A DNA stretch of 64,000 nucleotides from Niastella vici (GCF_002077945.1 NZ_LVYD01000124.1:496001-560000), one strand, 5' to 3'; shown: positions 24,846-33,704, counted from the first letter of the stretch. The notes: generated by a model not told the origin, from the letters alone. Program-made: numbers and translations.

Positions 24846-25516
24846 TAGAGTTAGCACCCTTGTGGCTTACATTAAAGCTGGCCCTGAGCACTACGCTCAT
24901 TTTATTCATAATAGCAGTTCCGCTGGCGAACTGGCTAACCGGCGATAAAAACATTTTCAAAGTAATTGTTCAGGCCATCGTTAGTATGCCACTGGTTTTG
25001 CCACCTACCGTCATCGGGTTTTATTTATTGCTTGCATTCAGTCCGGGCAATGCTTTTGGCAAGTGGTTGGAAGAATGGTTTAACATACGGCTGGTATTCT
25101 CATTCTCCGGTTTACTGATAGCATCGGTCATTTACAGTCTTCCCTTTATGGTACATCCCATTCACTCGGGCCTTTCTTCCTTATCGCCAAGTTTAAAGGA
25201 AGCGTCGTATTCTTTGGGAAAAACCAAATGGCAAACGCTGATGAAAGTATTACTGCCAAATATCAAACCTTCCTTACTCACAGCCATCGTATTGACGTTT
25301 GCACATACCGTTGGCGAGTTTGGCGTGGTGTTGATGATCGGTGGTAATATGCCCGGCAAAACCCGTACGGCCTCCATTGCTATTTATGATGAAGTTGATG
25401 CATATCATTATTACAATGCAAATGTGTATGCAGGGATCTTGCTGGCCTTGTCATTTGTCATTTTATTGATACTTTATACATTTAACCGCAAAATGCAGCA
25501 GGCTAAATTTTATTAA
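24842..25516 (+). CDS. modB: molybdate ABC transporter permease
   Basis: A 224-residue inner-membrane permease with five or more membrane helices. The ABC permease loop appears as E-A-S-Y-S-L-G-K-T near 120, and the pore region begins P-L-V-L-P-P-T-V-I-G-F near 50-60, typical for ModB. It shares 4 bp (ATGA) with modA and lies 23 bp before modC. Works as the translocation channel of the molybdate importer. Confidence 0.94.
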   Translation: MIELAPLWLTLKLALSTTLILFIIAVPLANWLTGDKNIFKVIVQAIVSMPLVLPPTVIGFYLLLAFSPGNAFGKWLEEWFNIRLVFSFSGLLIASVIYSLPFMVHPIHSGLSSLSPSLKEASYSLGKTKWQTLMKVLLPNIKPSLLTAIVLTFAHTVGEFGVVLMIGGNMPGKTRTASIAIYDEVDAYHYYNANVYAGILLALSFVILLILYTFNRKMQQAKFY

Positions 25517-25539
25517 CCGGGAAAACCCAGCAATGCGTT

Positions 25540-26379
25540 ATGATCAGTTTCTCTTTGCAAAAAACGTTACATACCGCCGAAGGCGAAATGCAATTACAGG
25601 TAAACGCCCAGGTTGAAAAAGGAAAATTCGTCAGCCTGTATGGGGCTTCGGGCGCCGGCAAAACTTCTATCTTGCGTATGCTGGCCGGCTTTATGAAGCC
25701 CGACAACGGTTTTATAAATGTAAACAATGCCGTTTGGTATGATGCTTCCCGTGAGCGGGACCTTGCACCGCAGCAAAGAAAGATCGGCTTTGTATTCCAG
25801 GATTATGCCTTGTTTCCCAATATGAATGTGCGGGAGAACATTTTGTTTGCACTTGACAAAAACGAGCCCCGGAATATTGTAGATGAATTACTGGAAGTTA
25901 CCGGGTTAACCAATCTCGCCACCAGAAAAATACAGACACTCTCCGGCGGGCAACAGCAACGGGTGGCGCTGGCCAGGGCCATTGCAAAAAAGCCCCCGAT
26001 CCTGTTATTAGACGAACCTTTGTCGGCCATTGATAACCTGATGCGGGAACAACTGCAGGACACATTAAAAGAAATACACCAACGCTATGCATTAACCACC
26101 ATTCTGGTAAGCCATAACCCCCGGGAGATCATCAAACTTTCTGATATTGTTATCCATCTTGAGCAGGGCCGGTTCCGGCAACAAACAACGCCTGCCCTTT
26201 TTTTCCAGAACGGCGGGGAGGCCTCAAAAATAACGGGGAACATAATCTCCATTGATAAAAACGGCCATGCGGTTGTTTTAATTGAAAACCGGCTGGTAAG
26301 CCTGCCCGTTGCCGAAGAAAGACCTGCTGTTAATGATAAGGTGGAAATTAGCTGTGGCGATCTGAAAAAATTAAGCTAG
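25540..26379 (+). CDS. modC: molybdate ABC transporter ATP-binding protein
   Basis: A 279-residue ABC ATPase. Walker A is G-A-S-G-A-G-K-T near 35-42, the Q-loop F-V-F-Q-D-Y near 85, the signature L-S-G-G-Q-Q-Q-R near 129, and Walker B I-L-L-L-D-E-P near 150. The D-loop reads S-A-I-D where most family members have S-A-L-D. The C-terminal 65 residues look like a shortened TOBE/Mop-type domain. It ends the modABC set; a Crp/Fnr regulator follows 89 bp later on the same strand. Confidence 0.94.
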   Translation: MISFSLQKTLHTAEGEMQLQVNAQVEKGKFVSLYGASGAGKTSILRMLAGFMKPDNGFINVNNAVWYDASRERDLAPQQRKIGFVFQDYALFPNMNVRENILFALDKNEPRNIVDELLEVTGLTNLATRKIQTLSGGQQQRVALARAIAKKPPILLLDEPLSAIDNLMREQLQDTLKEIHQRYALTTILVSHNPREIIKLSDIVIHLEQGRFRQQTTPALFFQNGGEASKITGNIISIDKNGHAVVLIENRLVSLPVAEERPAVNDKVEISCGDLKKLS

Positions 26380-26468
26380 TGAGCTCCCCGTTCACATTTT
26401 GAGCGCCATAAATTCATCTGGTCCGGCTTTTTATAGTTACTTTGCTGTTATCTTATTTATTTACAGTC

Positions 26469-27050
26469 ATGTACGATCTGTTCTTCCGCAAATTCAATGA
26501 AAGAGTGGCCCTTACTTCTGAGGAAGAAATGCTCATAAAACAATTGCTTACGCCCAAAAAGCTGCGTAAAAAGCAATACCTGCTGCAGGAAGGCGACACC
26601 GGCAAAAGCATTTGCTTTGTTGAAAAAGGGGCGCTCAGAGCTTATGTGCTCGATGAAAAAGGCAATGAATACATCACTGCTTTTGCCTTCGAAGGCTATA
26701 CGATCGGCGATCTCTACAGTTTTATGAATGCGGCGCCAGCCACCCTGAACATCGATGCCCTCGAAGATTGCGAGCTGGTATTGCTCAGCAAGAGCGCCCA
26801 TGAAGAACTGTTGCAAAAATTGCCGAAATACGAAACGTATATCCGCCTGTTGCTGACCGATGCCTACATCATGCTTCAAAGACGAATGACCAACATGATC
26901 AGCCTGCCGATCGAAGAACGGTACATCGCCTTTTCAGAAATGTATCCCACCATCTTTCAACGGGTGCCCCAACATATGATCGCTTCTTTTATGGGCCTGT
27001 CGCCCGAAACATTAAGCCGGGTGCGCACCCGGATCAGCAATAAAAAATAA
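26469..27050 (+). CDS. Crp/Fnr family transcriptional regulator
   Basis: A 193-residue regulator with a cyclic-nucleotide-binding-like beta-roll (about 25-125; F-V-E-K-G-A-L-R-A-Y turn near 52) and a C-terminal helix-turn-helix with P-Q-H-M-I-A-S-F-M-G-L and S-P-E-T-L-S-R near 175-187. The E-T-L-S-R helix matches FNR-type recognition of TTGA. There is no FNR cysteine cluster. The ATG at 26469 gives the family-like start; the frame extends to a leucine-rich 26442 start that lacks support. A TTGAC-N4-ATCAA site begins 14 bp after its stop and precedes an NADP oxidoreductase gene, paralleling the 3.6-4.2 kb locus. Confidence 0.9.
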   Translation: MYDLFFRKFNERVALTSEEEMLIKQLLTPKKLRKKQYLLQEGDTGKSICFVEKGALRAYVLDEKGNEYITAFAFEGYTIGDLYSFMNAAPATLNIDALEDCELVLLSKSAHEELLQKLPKYETYIRLLLTDAYIMLQRRMTNMISLPIEERYIAFSEMYPTIFQRVPQHMIASFMGLSPETLSRVRTRISNKK

Positions 27051-27064
27051 CCCGCCGAAAAACG

Positions 27065-27078
27065 TTGACAAAAATCAA
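27065..27078. promoter_or_regulatory. Crp/Fnr-type binding site (TTGAC-N4-ATCAA)
   Basis: TTGACAAAAATCAA lies 14 bp past the Crp/Fnr stop codon and about 87 bp upstream of the predicted transcript start of the next gene, a class I-like distance. Half sites are identical to those at 9489 and 17490. Confidence 0.55.
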
Positions 27079-27123
27079 TGCTTTTACCTGACCAAAAGCA
27101 ATGGTATTTCTTGTCCGGAAGCA

Positions 27124-27155
27124 TTGGAGCGAGGCCTGTCGTAATAGTAGTTTTG
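27124..27155 (+). promoter_or_regulatory. promoter of the NADP oxidoreductase gene
   Basis: TTG at 27124-27126, a 21-bp spacer and TAGTTTTG at 27148-27155 reproduce the Bacteroidota sigma consensus. The ATG at 27178 follows 22 bp later. Confidence 0.6.
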
Positions 27156-27177
27156 TGTCATCAAAAAGATCGCCACT

Positions 27178-27840
27178 ATGAGTGCAAAACAAACTATAGC
27201 AATAATAGGCGCAACTGGCAATATGGGTGCCGCCATCGCCAGATCGCTTTCAAAAGGAAAGAACCGGTTACTGCTTTTTTCCCATAATCAGGACAAGAGC
27301 CAACAGCTGGCGCACGATATAAAAAACAGCCATACTTCAGCGGATGTAGAGTCCATTGAATGCAAGGTGAACGCCTCCTGGGAAGCCGACATCATTATAC
27401 TGGCCGTTCCTTATGGGGCGGAAAAAGAAATTGCCGCGCAGATCAGGGATGTTGCCAACCAAAAGATCGTGATCAGTATTGCGAACCCATTGAATGAAAC
27501 GTATAAGAAAATGGTTACCCCAACCGATACCAGCGCTGCGGAAGAATTGCAGAAACTGTTACCCAATTCAAAAGTGGTAAAAGCTTTCAATACCATTTTT
27601 GCAGCCGATTTCGCAAATCCGGTCATTGATGGAAAACAGGTTGATTCATTTATTGCAGGCAATGATGCAGAAGCTGTGGACACCGTAACAGAACTGGTAA
27701 AGACAGCCGGTTTTAACGCAATAGTAGCAGGTGAATTACCGGCGAGCAGAACATTGGAGCATATGATGTTGTTATTGATCCAGCTAACCATGAAGCACAA
27801 TTACAACTGGCTGGCCGGTTGGAAGATCTTACATAATTAG
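27178..27840 (+). CDS. NADPH-dependent F420-reductase-like oxidoreductase
   Basis: A 220-residue Rossmann protein of the coenzyme F420-dependent NADP oxidoreductase family. The dinucleotide motif reads I-G-A-T-G-N-M-G near 9-16, followed by the conserved I-I-I-L-A-V-P-Y near 70-77 and V-K-A-F-N-T-I near 134. Bacteroidota generally lack F420, so the real electron partner is likely another flavin or an NADP-linked substrate. It is driven by its own promoter downstream of a Crp/Fnr gene and a Crp/Fnr-type site and lies 12 bp before a dioxygenase gene, with which it is probably cotranscribed. Confidence 0.85.
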   Translation: MSAKQTIAIIGATGNMGAAIARSLSKGKNRLLLFSHNQDKSQQLAHDIKNSHTSADVESIECKVNASWEADIIILAVPYGAEKEIAAQIRDVANQKIVISIANPLNETYKKMVTPTDTSAAEELQKLLPNSKVVKAFNTIFAADFANPVIDGKQVDSFIAGNDAEAVDTVTELVKTAGFNAIVAGELPASRTLEHMMLLLIQLTMKHNYNWLAGWKILHN

Positions 27841-27852
27841 AAAGCAACCCGA

Positions 27853-28734
27853 ATGGAAAGAAAAAATTTCATACAATCAATTATAAAAGGAGCAATAGGT
27901 ATGACTACATTATCAGCATTCAGGAGTTTTACCGATGGTTTACCCGAACAGGGGCAGTTAATGCCTGTATTGTTTGTTGGCCATGGTTCGCCGATGAATG
28001 GAATTGAAGATACGGAATTCAGCCGCCGGTGGACGCAGCTTGCAAAAGAGATCCCTACCCCCGCAGCCGTGTTAGTGGTATCGGCGCACTGGTTTACCAA
28101 AGGCACAAAGATCACCGCCATGGATTTCCCCCAAACCATCCATGACTTTGGTGGTTTTCCCAAAGAATTGTTCGAAGTGCAATACCCCGCGCCGGGCAAT
28201 CCGGCATTGGCAAAGGAAACAGCCGAACTGCTTCACTCGGCCCATGTTGAACTGGACCATGACTGGGGTTTAGACCACGGTACCTGGACCATCGTGCGGC
28301 ATATGTACCCCGATGCCAAAATTCCCGTTCTGCAGTTGAGCATCGATTATACCAAAGGAGCACAATACCATTATGACCTCGCCAAGGAACTGTATTCCCT
28401 GCGAAAAAAAGGCGTATTGATCATTGGCAGTGGCAATATGGTACACAACCTGAGAATGGTGGCCTGGGATAAATTGAATGATCCCGAATATGGTTTTGAC
28501 TGGGCAATAAATATCAACAACAAATTCAAATCGCTGATCCAGGATGGCAACCACAAACCCCTTATCAATTACAGCGAATTAGGAAAAGAGGCCCTGTTGG
28601 CCATTCCTACACCGGAGCACTATTTGCCATTGATATATACATTAGGCGTTAAAGACGCTAATGACAACATAAGCTTTTTTAATGACAAGGCAGTTGGTGG
28701 TTCGTTGACCATGACGTCGGTTAAACTGGGTTAA
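27853..28734 (+). CDS. 4,5-DOPA extradiol dioxygenase-type protein (LigB superfamily)
   Basis: A 293-residue YgiD/DODA-like protein. Metal-site motifs include V-G-H-G-S-P-M-N near 42-49, S-A-H-W-F near 76-80, D-H-G-T-W near 138-142 and S-G-N-M-V-H-N near 196. The family opens catechol rings such as DOPA with nonhaem iron or zinc. The first 30 residues (M-E-R-K-N-F-I-Q then a Gly/Ala/Ile stretch) are extra compared with E. coli YgiD and could be an export signal, although a twin-arginine motif is missing. Probably in one transcript with the upstream NADP oxidoreductase; a hairpin ends the unit. Confidence 0.88.
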   Translation: MERKNFIQSIIKGAIGMTTLSAFRSFTDGLPEQGQLMPVLFVGHGSPMNGIEDTEFSRRWTQLAKEIPTPAAVLVVSAHWFTKGTKITAMDFPQTIHDFGGFPKELFEVQYPAPGNPALAKETAELLHSAHVELDHDWGLDHGTWTIVRHMYPDAKIPVLQLSIDYTKGAQYHYDLAKELYSLRKKGVLIIGSGNMVHNLRMVAWDKLNDPEYGFDWAININNKFKSLIQDGNHKPLINYSELGKEALLAIPTPEHYLPLIYTLGVKDANDNISFFNDKAVGGSLTMTSVKLG

Positions 28735-28745
28735 TGGAAACTACA

Positions 28746-28779
28746 AAGGCCCCGACTACTACGTTAGGGCCTTCTTTCT
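28746..28779. terminator. terminator between convergent genes
   Basis: AAGGCCC (28746-28752) and GGGCCTT (28767-28773) form a 7-pair stem with a 14-nt loop, followed by CTTTCT on the plus strand. It separates the dioxygenase gene from the convergent universal stress protein gene. Confidence 0.6.
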
Positions 28780-28809
28780 ATTACCTAAAAAAACAACGAC
28801 AAAAATTTA

Positions 28810-29625
28810 TCAGGAAGGTAATGACAGCAGCGGCACGTTGTTGCCCGAAGCCATCATCCTGGTTTTGCTCCGGTGCACTATTGAATCCCAGAAACCATAT
28901 TTATACGGCGCCATAATGAGCAGGTCGGCACCGGCTTCGTTTATTTCATCCTGTATTGCGTTTATGACCTTGCGGCTTAAGATGTTCTTATAATAATAAT
29001 TAATGCCGGACAGGGATTTGTCAATAGCAACATGTTCTGCTTCTTCTATCTGCAGCAATTCTTCAATTTTATCATTTACATACAGCACTTCCACCGTTGC
29101 GCCGAATGCCGTTGCTATTTCATGTATGTTTTCCAGCACCTTGTCCTCTACCCCTTTTTCCATATCACAGGCAAACAATATTTTGTGAATGCCCTGGTAT
29201 TTTGTTGTAATGGGAATAGCGAGTATGGGAAATTGCAGCTTGTGAATAGTAGCTGTGGTAGTGTTGCCCAACAGATCCTGTTCAACAGATCTGTTAGCCA
29301 TACCCATGACCACCGCAGCAGCTTCAAATTGATTGATGCAGGCGACCAGGCTTTCGTAAAAATTACCTGAGGCCAAAAAAGGGGTCACTTTTACGTTATA
29401 CTTTTTGCTGAGCGCCTGGGCTGCTTTGTTTACATTGTCGTGGTATATTTCCAGCATTTCGTCAATGGCGCTGCCGCTTACCCGGGCATTTAAAACATGA
29501 ATGGAAATTTCGCTGTAATTAAAAAGGATCAGTTCGTGGCCTTGTTCTTTTGCCACTGCTGCAGCAAAATCAGCTGCATTTTCAGCTTCGGCCGAATAAT
29601 CAGTGGCGATGATTATTTTCTTCAT
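28810..29625 (-). CDS. universal stress protein, tandem UspA domains
   Basis: A 271-residue protein with two consecutive Usp folds. Domain 1 (about 1-140) begins K-K-I-I-I-A-T-D-Y-S; domain 2 (about 148-271) begins K-I-L-F-A-C-D. The ATP-binding G-x2-G-x9-G-(S/T) signature is weak: domain 1 has G-M-A-N-R-S-V-E and domain 2 ends M-A-P-Y-K-Y-G-F. Such tandem proteins help cells survive stress, often under oxygen or redox control. A strong promoter lies about 90 bp upstream, with a palindrome in the leader. Confidence 0.9.
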   Translation of the reverse strand: MKKIIIATDYSAEAENAADFAAAVAKEQGHELILFNYSEISIHVLNARVSGSAIDEMLEIYHDNVNKAAQALSKKYNVKVTPFLASGNFYESLVACINQFEAAAVVMGMANRSVEQDLLGNTTTATIHKLQFPILAIPITTKYQGIHKILFACDMEKGVEDKVLENIHEIATAFGATVEVLYVNDKIEELLQIEEAEHVAIDKSLSGINYYYKNILSRKVINAIQDEINEAGADLLIMAPYKYGFWDSIVHRSKTRMMASGNNVPLLSLPS

Positions 29626-29686
29626 ATAACCAGGGGATTAATTCTCTTCAATAACGTGATACAATTGTAATTTGTTTGCGCACTAT

Positions 29687-29704
29687 GAAACTTTTTAAAG
29701 TTTC
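29687..29704. promoter_or_regulatory. palindrome in the universal stress protein leader
   Basis: GAAACTTT (29687-29694) and AAAGTTTC (29697-29704) are perfect 8-bp arms with a TT spacer. The palindrome starts about 8 bp downstream of the predicted transcript start, a typical place for a repressor operator. Confidence 0.45.
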
Positions 29705-29717
29705 CTGTGTTTCTGGT

Positions 29718-29746
29718 CAAAAGTACAATTGATACAAGCGGTGCAA
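29718..29746 (-). promoter_or_regulatory. promoter of the universal stress protein gene
   Basis: On the minus strand TTG (29746-29744), an 18-bp spacer and TACTTTTG (29725-29718) match the TTG-N17-23-TAnnTTTG consensus in full. Confidence 0.65.
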
Positions 29747-29787
29747 GCTGATCACGCTCATATCGGCGAATGATCCTGATCTCTTGA

Positions 29788-30429
29788 TTATATCAACCCC
29801 GTTTCCCTGGCCCGGTTAATGAGGGTAACAATATTGTTCACCTGAAATTTGTGCAGCAGCGTGGCACGGTGTGTTTTAACGGTGAGCGGACTAATAAACA
29901 ATGCTTCCGCAATAGCGGCCGACTTTTGTCCTTCGGCCAGCAACTGCAAAATTTGTTTTTCTCTCTTGGTAAGCTCCGGCACCGGCTGTAAAGTGTTAAG
30001 GTCAGGTTGCTGCAAGATCTCCTTCACTTCCAGGCTCATTACTGTTTTGCCTTCGAGCACGGTGTTCAATGCATCCAACAATTCTTTGGCCGACAAATTT
30101 TTAAGCAAATAGCCTTTGGCCCCATTGCTGAACATTTGTGAAATAATGCTTCGTTCATTCAGGTTGCTAAGCGCAACAATGATGATCTCCGGATACAACT
30201 CATCTATTTCTCTGCAAAAATGAACGCCATTGCCATCGGGCAGGGTGATATCAAGCAATACTATATCTACCCGCTGCTGTTGCAGAAAGGTCATAAACCC
30301 CTGGCCGGTAGTAAAACACCCGGCAATTTCATACAACGGGTTATTCTCCAGCAACGACCTGAATCCCTGGATCACAATGGGATGATCATCTACAATGGCA
30401 ATACTGATCTTATGATTGTTGGGCAACAT
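29788..30429 (-). CDS. NarL/LuxR-type response regulator
   Basis: A 213-residue response regulator. The receiver domain (about 8-125) has the acidic pair in I-V-D-D-H-P, the phospho-Asp in V-L-L-D-I-T near 58 and the conserved Lys in L-L-K-N-L near 108. The LuxR helix-turn-helix (about 148-210) has L-T-K-R-E-K-Q-I-L and S-P-L-T-V-K-T-H. It overlaps the end of the upstream sensor kinase gene by 20 bp, so the two form a coupled pair. The genes it controls are unknown; the divergent beta-propeller lipoprotein gene is a neighbour worth considering. Confidence 0.93.
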   Translation of the reverse strand: MLPNNHKISIAIVDDHPIVIQGFRSLLENNPLYEIAGCFTTGQGFMTFLQQQRVDIVLLDITLPDGNGVHFCREIDELYPEIIIVALSNLNERSIISQMFSNGAKGYLLKNLSAKELLDALNTVLEGKTVMSLEVKEILQQPDLNTLQPVPELTKREKQILQLLAEGQKSAAIAEALFISPLTVKTHRATLLHKFQVNNIVTLINRARETGLI

Positions 30430-32410
30430 GTAGCTCGATATTTATAATGGTTCCTTCGGGTGATGATTCAATAGTCAGATTGCCGTTGAAATAGTCTACC
30501 CGGTTACGGATATTTTTCAGTCCGATCCCCTGCGAATGATGCCGGCTGGCATCAAAGCCTTTGCCATTGTCCTCCACGGTAATGAAAAAGCTATCTTCTT
30601 CCTGACTGCATTGCAAAAGAAGAACGGAGGCGTTGGCATGCTTCACCGCATTGCTGATGATCTCCTGGATCATTCTATAGATCATGGTTTGCGTGGAAAG
30701 CGGCAATGCCGGATCGATATTATACGCATTGTATACCAAACGCAGCTGTGGGCTCATTACAGAGCTGCACAGATCTTTAAGCGCATCGGACAACCCCAGC
30801 GTGAGCAGCGATTCGGGCATCATATTGCGCGAGATCCAGCGCAATTCACTAACAGCAGCATCCAATTGGCCGGTTACCTGTTGCAGAGATAATTCCTGCG
30901 CTGCGCTTTCGGCCGGAATGCGCGACAGCCCCAGCTTGATGGCAGCCAGGCTGCACCCCAATCCATCGTGCAGGTCGCGCGCCAGGCGCCTGCGCTCCTG
31001 CTCCTGCCCTTCCATGAGCGCCGAATAATTCGATAATTGCTTTTCTTTTTCTATTTTTTCCAGTTCATTCCGGTGCTCTCCTTCCCGCTTTGCGGCCAGT
31101 TTCTTACGGTGCTGCAATTGCATAATGGCGAGAATGGCAACAAGGCTCAACACGGCAATCACGGCCAGCAACAATAGCAGCTGGTATTTCCGGTCCCGGG
31201 CACTGATCTTTTTTTCATGTTCCAGATCCCCTATCTGTTTTTCTTTCTCAGCCGTTCTGAAACGGGCTTCCAGCGCAGCCATTTCGGTTTTTGTTTGCTT
31301 TTCATAGATGGAGTCTGATAATTCGGCATACTGCATCAACCAGCAATAAGCGCTTTCAGCATTCCCGGTTTGTTTTTCAGTTTCTGCCATATCGAGCAGC
31401 ATTTGCCTTCTATCCCGGGAAAGCGGAAAGCTTTCTTCCAGACTTAATCCCTGCAGCAAGACATTTTTAGCTGCCGCATAATTCTTTTCTGCCTTGTATA
31501 CACTGAACTGCTCATACAACAAAGTGCGTTTCTCGAATACATCGTTCATTTGCCCGGCCAGCGCCAGTCCCCGTTCAAGGCTTTGATGCGCCTGCGTATA
31601 GGCGTTGGTGTACCGGTAATAAGAGCCCTCCACCGAATAATACAACGGCCAGAAATAAGAATCAGGATTCGGCTCCAGGATCTTTTTTGCTTTTTTCAAA
31701 AAAGGAAGCGCCTGTTCGGGCCTGCCATCCAGTATGGTTGCCCGGGCACTCAATACGTACGCATCGGCCACGTCAGCATATACGCTGTTGCCTGCTTCCA
31801 TAATGACAATAGCGCGGGAGAAATATTGAAGGGCCCGTTGATTCTCGCCCATATTCAACAGCACCAACCCTATATTATGATAATTCAAAGCCATTCTGGT
31901 ACTATCGCCGGCCTGTTGTGCCAATGGCAATGCTTTATTGATCAGAATATCGAGGTACGCACGCGCATTATCATGCCGTTGTTCAATGGCCCCATAATTA
32001 TTCCAGGCCCTTGCCCGGTAGATCAGCGCTTCTTTTTGCGGGAACGGGCGTAATAATTTTTCTGCATACAAATACTCCTGCTGACTGCGGTTGGCATCAA
32101 ACTCGAAGTACACGCCGGCTAAATAGAAATGTGCAATGGCAAACAGGTAGGCATCCTGTTTGCTCAGGCTGATGCTTTTCCGCGCATAGCCAAGGGCTCT
32201 GCCAGTATCCCGGGTACTGTAATAATCAGAAAGCCCAAAAAGCGCCTCCAGTTTATCTTTCAGCGTATTTGATTGTTCGAATACCCGTTGCAGGCTGTCG
32301 GGAAATTTGCGGTCATCTACCACATGTTGTGCCGCTGCCCGTACGCTCATGCACAGCAGCAACAGACAATACCCAATTACCCTGATCCTGTTTGTTGATA
32401 ATTTGTTCAA
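30410..32410 (-). CDS. TPR-containing sensor histidine kinase (HisKA_3)
   Basis: About 666 residues. A signal peptide (core G-Y-C-L-L-L-L-C-M-S-V near 12-22, cleavage after A-A-A-Q) leads into a periplasmic TPR region to about 360. A transmembrane helix lies near 395-420. The HisKA_3 domain has R-L-A-R-D-L-H-D-G-L-G with the phospho-His near 477, and the ATPase domain has N-A-V-K-H and D-N-G-K-G-F near 620. An ATG at 32485 would add 25 residues before the signal peptide. The TTG at 32410 gives a perfect signal peptide (M-N-K-L-S-T) and lies 4 bp after a near-consensus -7 box, so it is preferred. Overlaps its response regulator by 20 bp. Confidence 0.88.
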   Translation of the reverse strand: MNKLSTNRIRVIGYCLLLLCMSVRAAAQHVVDDRKFPDSLQRVFEQSNTLKDKLEALFGLSDYYSTRDTGRALGYARKSISLSKQDAYLFAIAHFYLAGVYFEFDANRSQQEYLYAEKLLRPFPQKEALIYRARAWNNYGAIEQRHDNARAYLDILINKALPLAQQAGDSTRMALNYHNIGLVLLNMGENQRALQYFSRAIVIMEAGNSVYADVADAYVLSARATILDGRPEQALPFLKKAKKILEPNPDSYFWPLYYSVEGSYYRYTNAYTQAHQSLERGLALAGQMNDVFEKRTLLYEQFSVYKAEKNYAAAKNVLLQGLSLEESFPLSRDRRQMLLDMAETEKQTGNAESAYCWLMQYAELSDSIYEKQTKTEMAALEARFRTAEKEKQIGDLEHEKKISARDRKYQLLLLLAVIAVLSLVAILAIMQLQHRKKLAAKREGEHRNELEKIEKEKQLSNYSALMEGQEQERRRLARDLHDGLGCSLAAIKLGLSRIPAESAAQELSLQQVTGQLDAAVSELRWISRNMMPESLLTLGLSDALKDLCSSVMSPQLRLVYNAYNIDPALPLSTQTMIYRMIQEIISNAVKHANASVLLLQCSQEEDSFFITVEDNGKGFDASRHHSQGIGLKNIRNRVDYFNGNLTIESSPEGTIINIELHVAQQS

Positions 32411-32414
32411 TAGA

Positions 32415-32422
32415 CAAATATT
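32415..32422 (-). promoter_or_regulatory. near-consensus promoter box for the TPR kinase
   Basis: Minus-strand AATATTTG differs from TAnnTTTG at one position and ends 4 bp before the TTG start at 32410, the same spacing as the helicase and fucosidase genes. Confidence 0.35.
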
Positions 32423-32579
32423 TGAATCACATTCTAAAAATAGGGAGAAAACGAATGATGGCAGGCATCTTACAACCTCAACCATTAAAATTACTCCTTT
32501 GGGAGTATTGTCTTGCGATGCCGCCCGGCGGATTTTTGTAGAAGCAATTCTCTATTTCAACCATTAATCATTTAATAAC

Positions 32580-33542
32580 ATGAAAAGGCATTTATGCTGG
32601 CTGGCCCTGGTATTGATATTTTCAGGCTGTACCAAAAATGAGAAAACAGCTGATAATAACGGAACAACCCCAGGCGGCGCAGGTACCGGCGGCACGCAAC
32701 TGGGTTCAGGCATTCTTTATTACAGCTGGGCTACGGAAGGCGAGCTGAAAATAGATCTGAAAACAGGGGTAAAAGGACAGTTTATGCAGTATGATACCCG
32801 TCGCAATGGCTGGGATGTAAGCCAGGATAATACCCTGGTGTTAGAATCAAGAGACGATCCGGACGATTATGATGCGGAGATCTACACGATCATAAATATT
32901 AAGGATAATACCGTTGTATCGAAATTCAAAAAAAATACCGGTTATGCCAATCACACCAGTCCAAGATTGTCTTACGATAAAAAACTGATCCTGGCAATGC
33001 CTACAGACGATGATGGCATTATGGTACTGGATTTACAGGGAAATATCCTTTTCAATCTTATGTCGTTCCAGGGACAGCCATTGAAAGGCCGGGTGGTATG
33101 GATGCCCGACAATACGCTGCTGTTCAACCAGGGAAACAGTTTGTACCGCACCAACAAGGAATTCACAAAGGCTACACTGGTAAAGACGCTCAATTTCGCC
33201 GATTGGGGGCAATTCAATGTTAGTCCCGATGGAAGCAAAATAGCATTGAATGGCGGCAACCACTTATGGATGATGAATGCTGATGGCAGCAACCTCACAC
33301 AGATCACCGAAAGCAATGCCATTGAAGTGTGGCCCATATTCTCGCCCGATTCAAAATACCTGCTGATCGGGTACGATTACACGATAACCAACCAATGGGG
33401 ACGATACTGGCATATGGCCATTATTCCTGCAGACTTCAATAAATATAATTTAGATAAAGGGGCCGACAAACGGGTGATCCCCATTATAGCAAAAGGCGAA
33501 ACAACCGCTGAAGCTTCCGATGGCGTTACGATCTGGCGTTAG
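32580..33542 (+). CDS. beta-propeller (PD40/TolB-like) lipoprotein
   Basis: A 320-residue lipoprotein. The signal peptide ends in the lipobox F-S-G-C with Cys17 as the lipidated residue, followed by a Gly/Thr/Asn-rich linker. The remainder contains WD40-like PD40 blades, with D-G-S-K-I-A-L-N-G-G and N-A-D-G-S-N-L-T-Q-I-T near 215-245 as the clearest. Such proteins bind peptides or glycans at the cell surface or periplasm. It is divergent from the two-component pair and ends at a strong terminator, so it is monocistronic. Confidence 0.8.
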   Translation: MKRHLCWLALVLIFSGCTKNEKTADNNGTTPGGAGTGGTQLGSGILYYSWATEGELKIDLKTGVKGQFMQYDTRRNGWDVSQDNTLVLESRDDPDDYDAEIYTIINIKDNTVVSKFKKNTGYANHTSPRLSYDKKLILAMPTDDDGIMVLDLQGNILFNLMSFQGQPLKGRVVWMPDNTLLFNQGNSLYRTNKEFTKATLVKTLNFADWGQFNVSPDGSKIALNGGNHLWMMNADGSNLTQITESNAIEVWPIFSPDSKYLLIGYDYTITNQWGRYWHMAIIPADFNKYNLDKGADKRVIPIIAKGETTAEASDGVTIWR

Positions 33543-33584
33543 CAATTTCCGATCCCAAATTCCAATATACCCAATAGCATCTGC

Positions 33585-33617
33585 CAGCTGGCGGATGCTA
33601 CTTTATTTTTTTGCGTA
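33585..33617 (+). terminator. rho-independent terminator after the propeller lipoprotein
   Basis: TAGCATCTGCCAG (33585-33597) pairs with CTGGCGGATGCTA (33598-33610) with a single T-G position; CTTTATTTTT follows. The fully palindromic 26-bp element resembles other CTGGCGG-bearing intergenic hairpins. Confidence 0.7.
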
Positions 33618-33704
33618 CCCTATGGAAATTTCTATCTTCAATACATGATCCTTGTCTTATATTCAATTTTCTCAAATATTCAATTGCCTATACCGAATAA
33701 GTGA

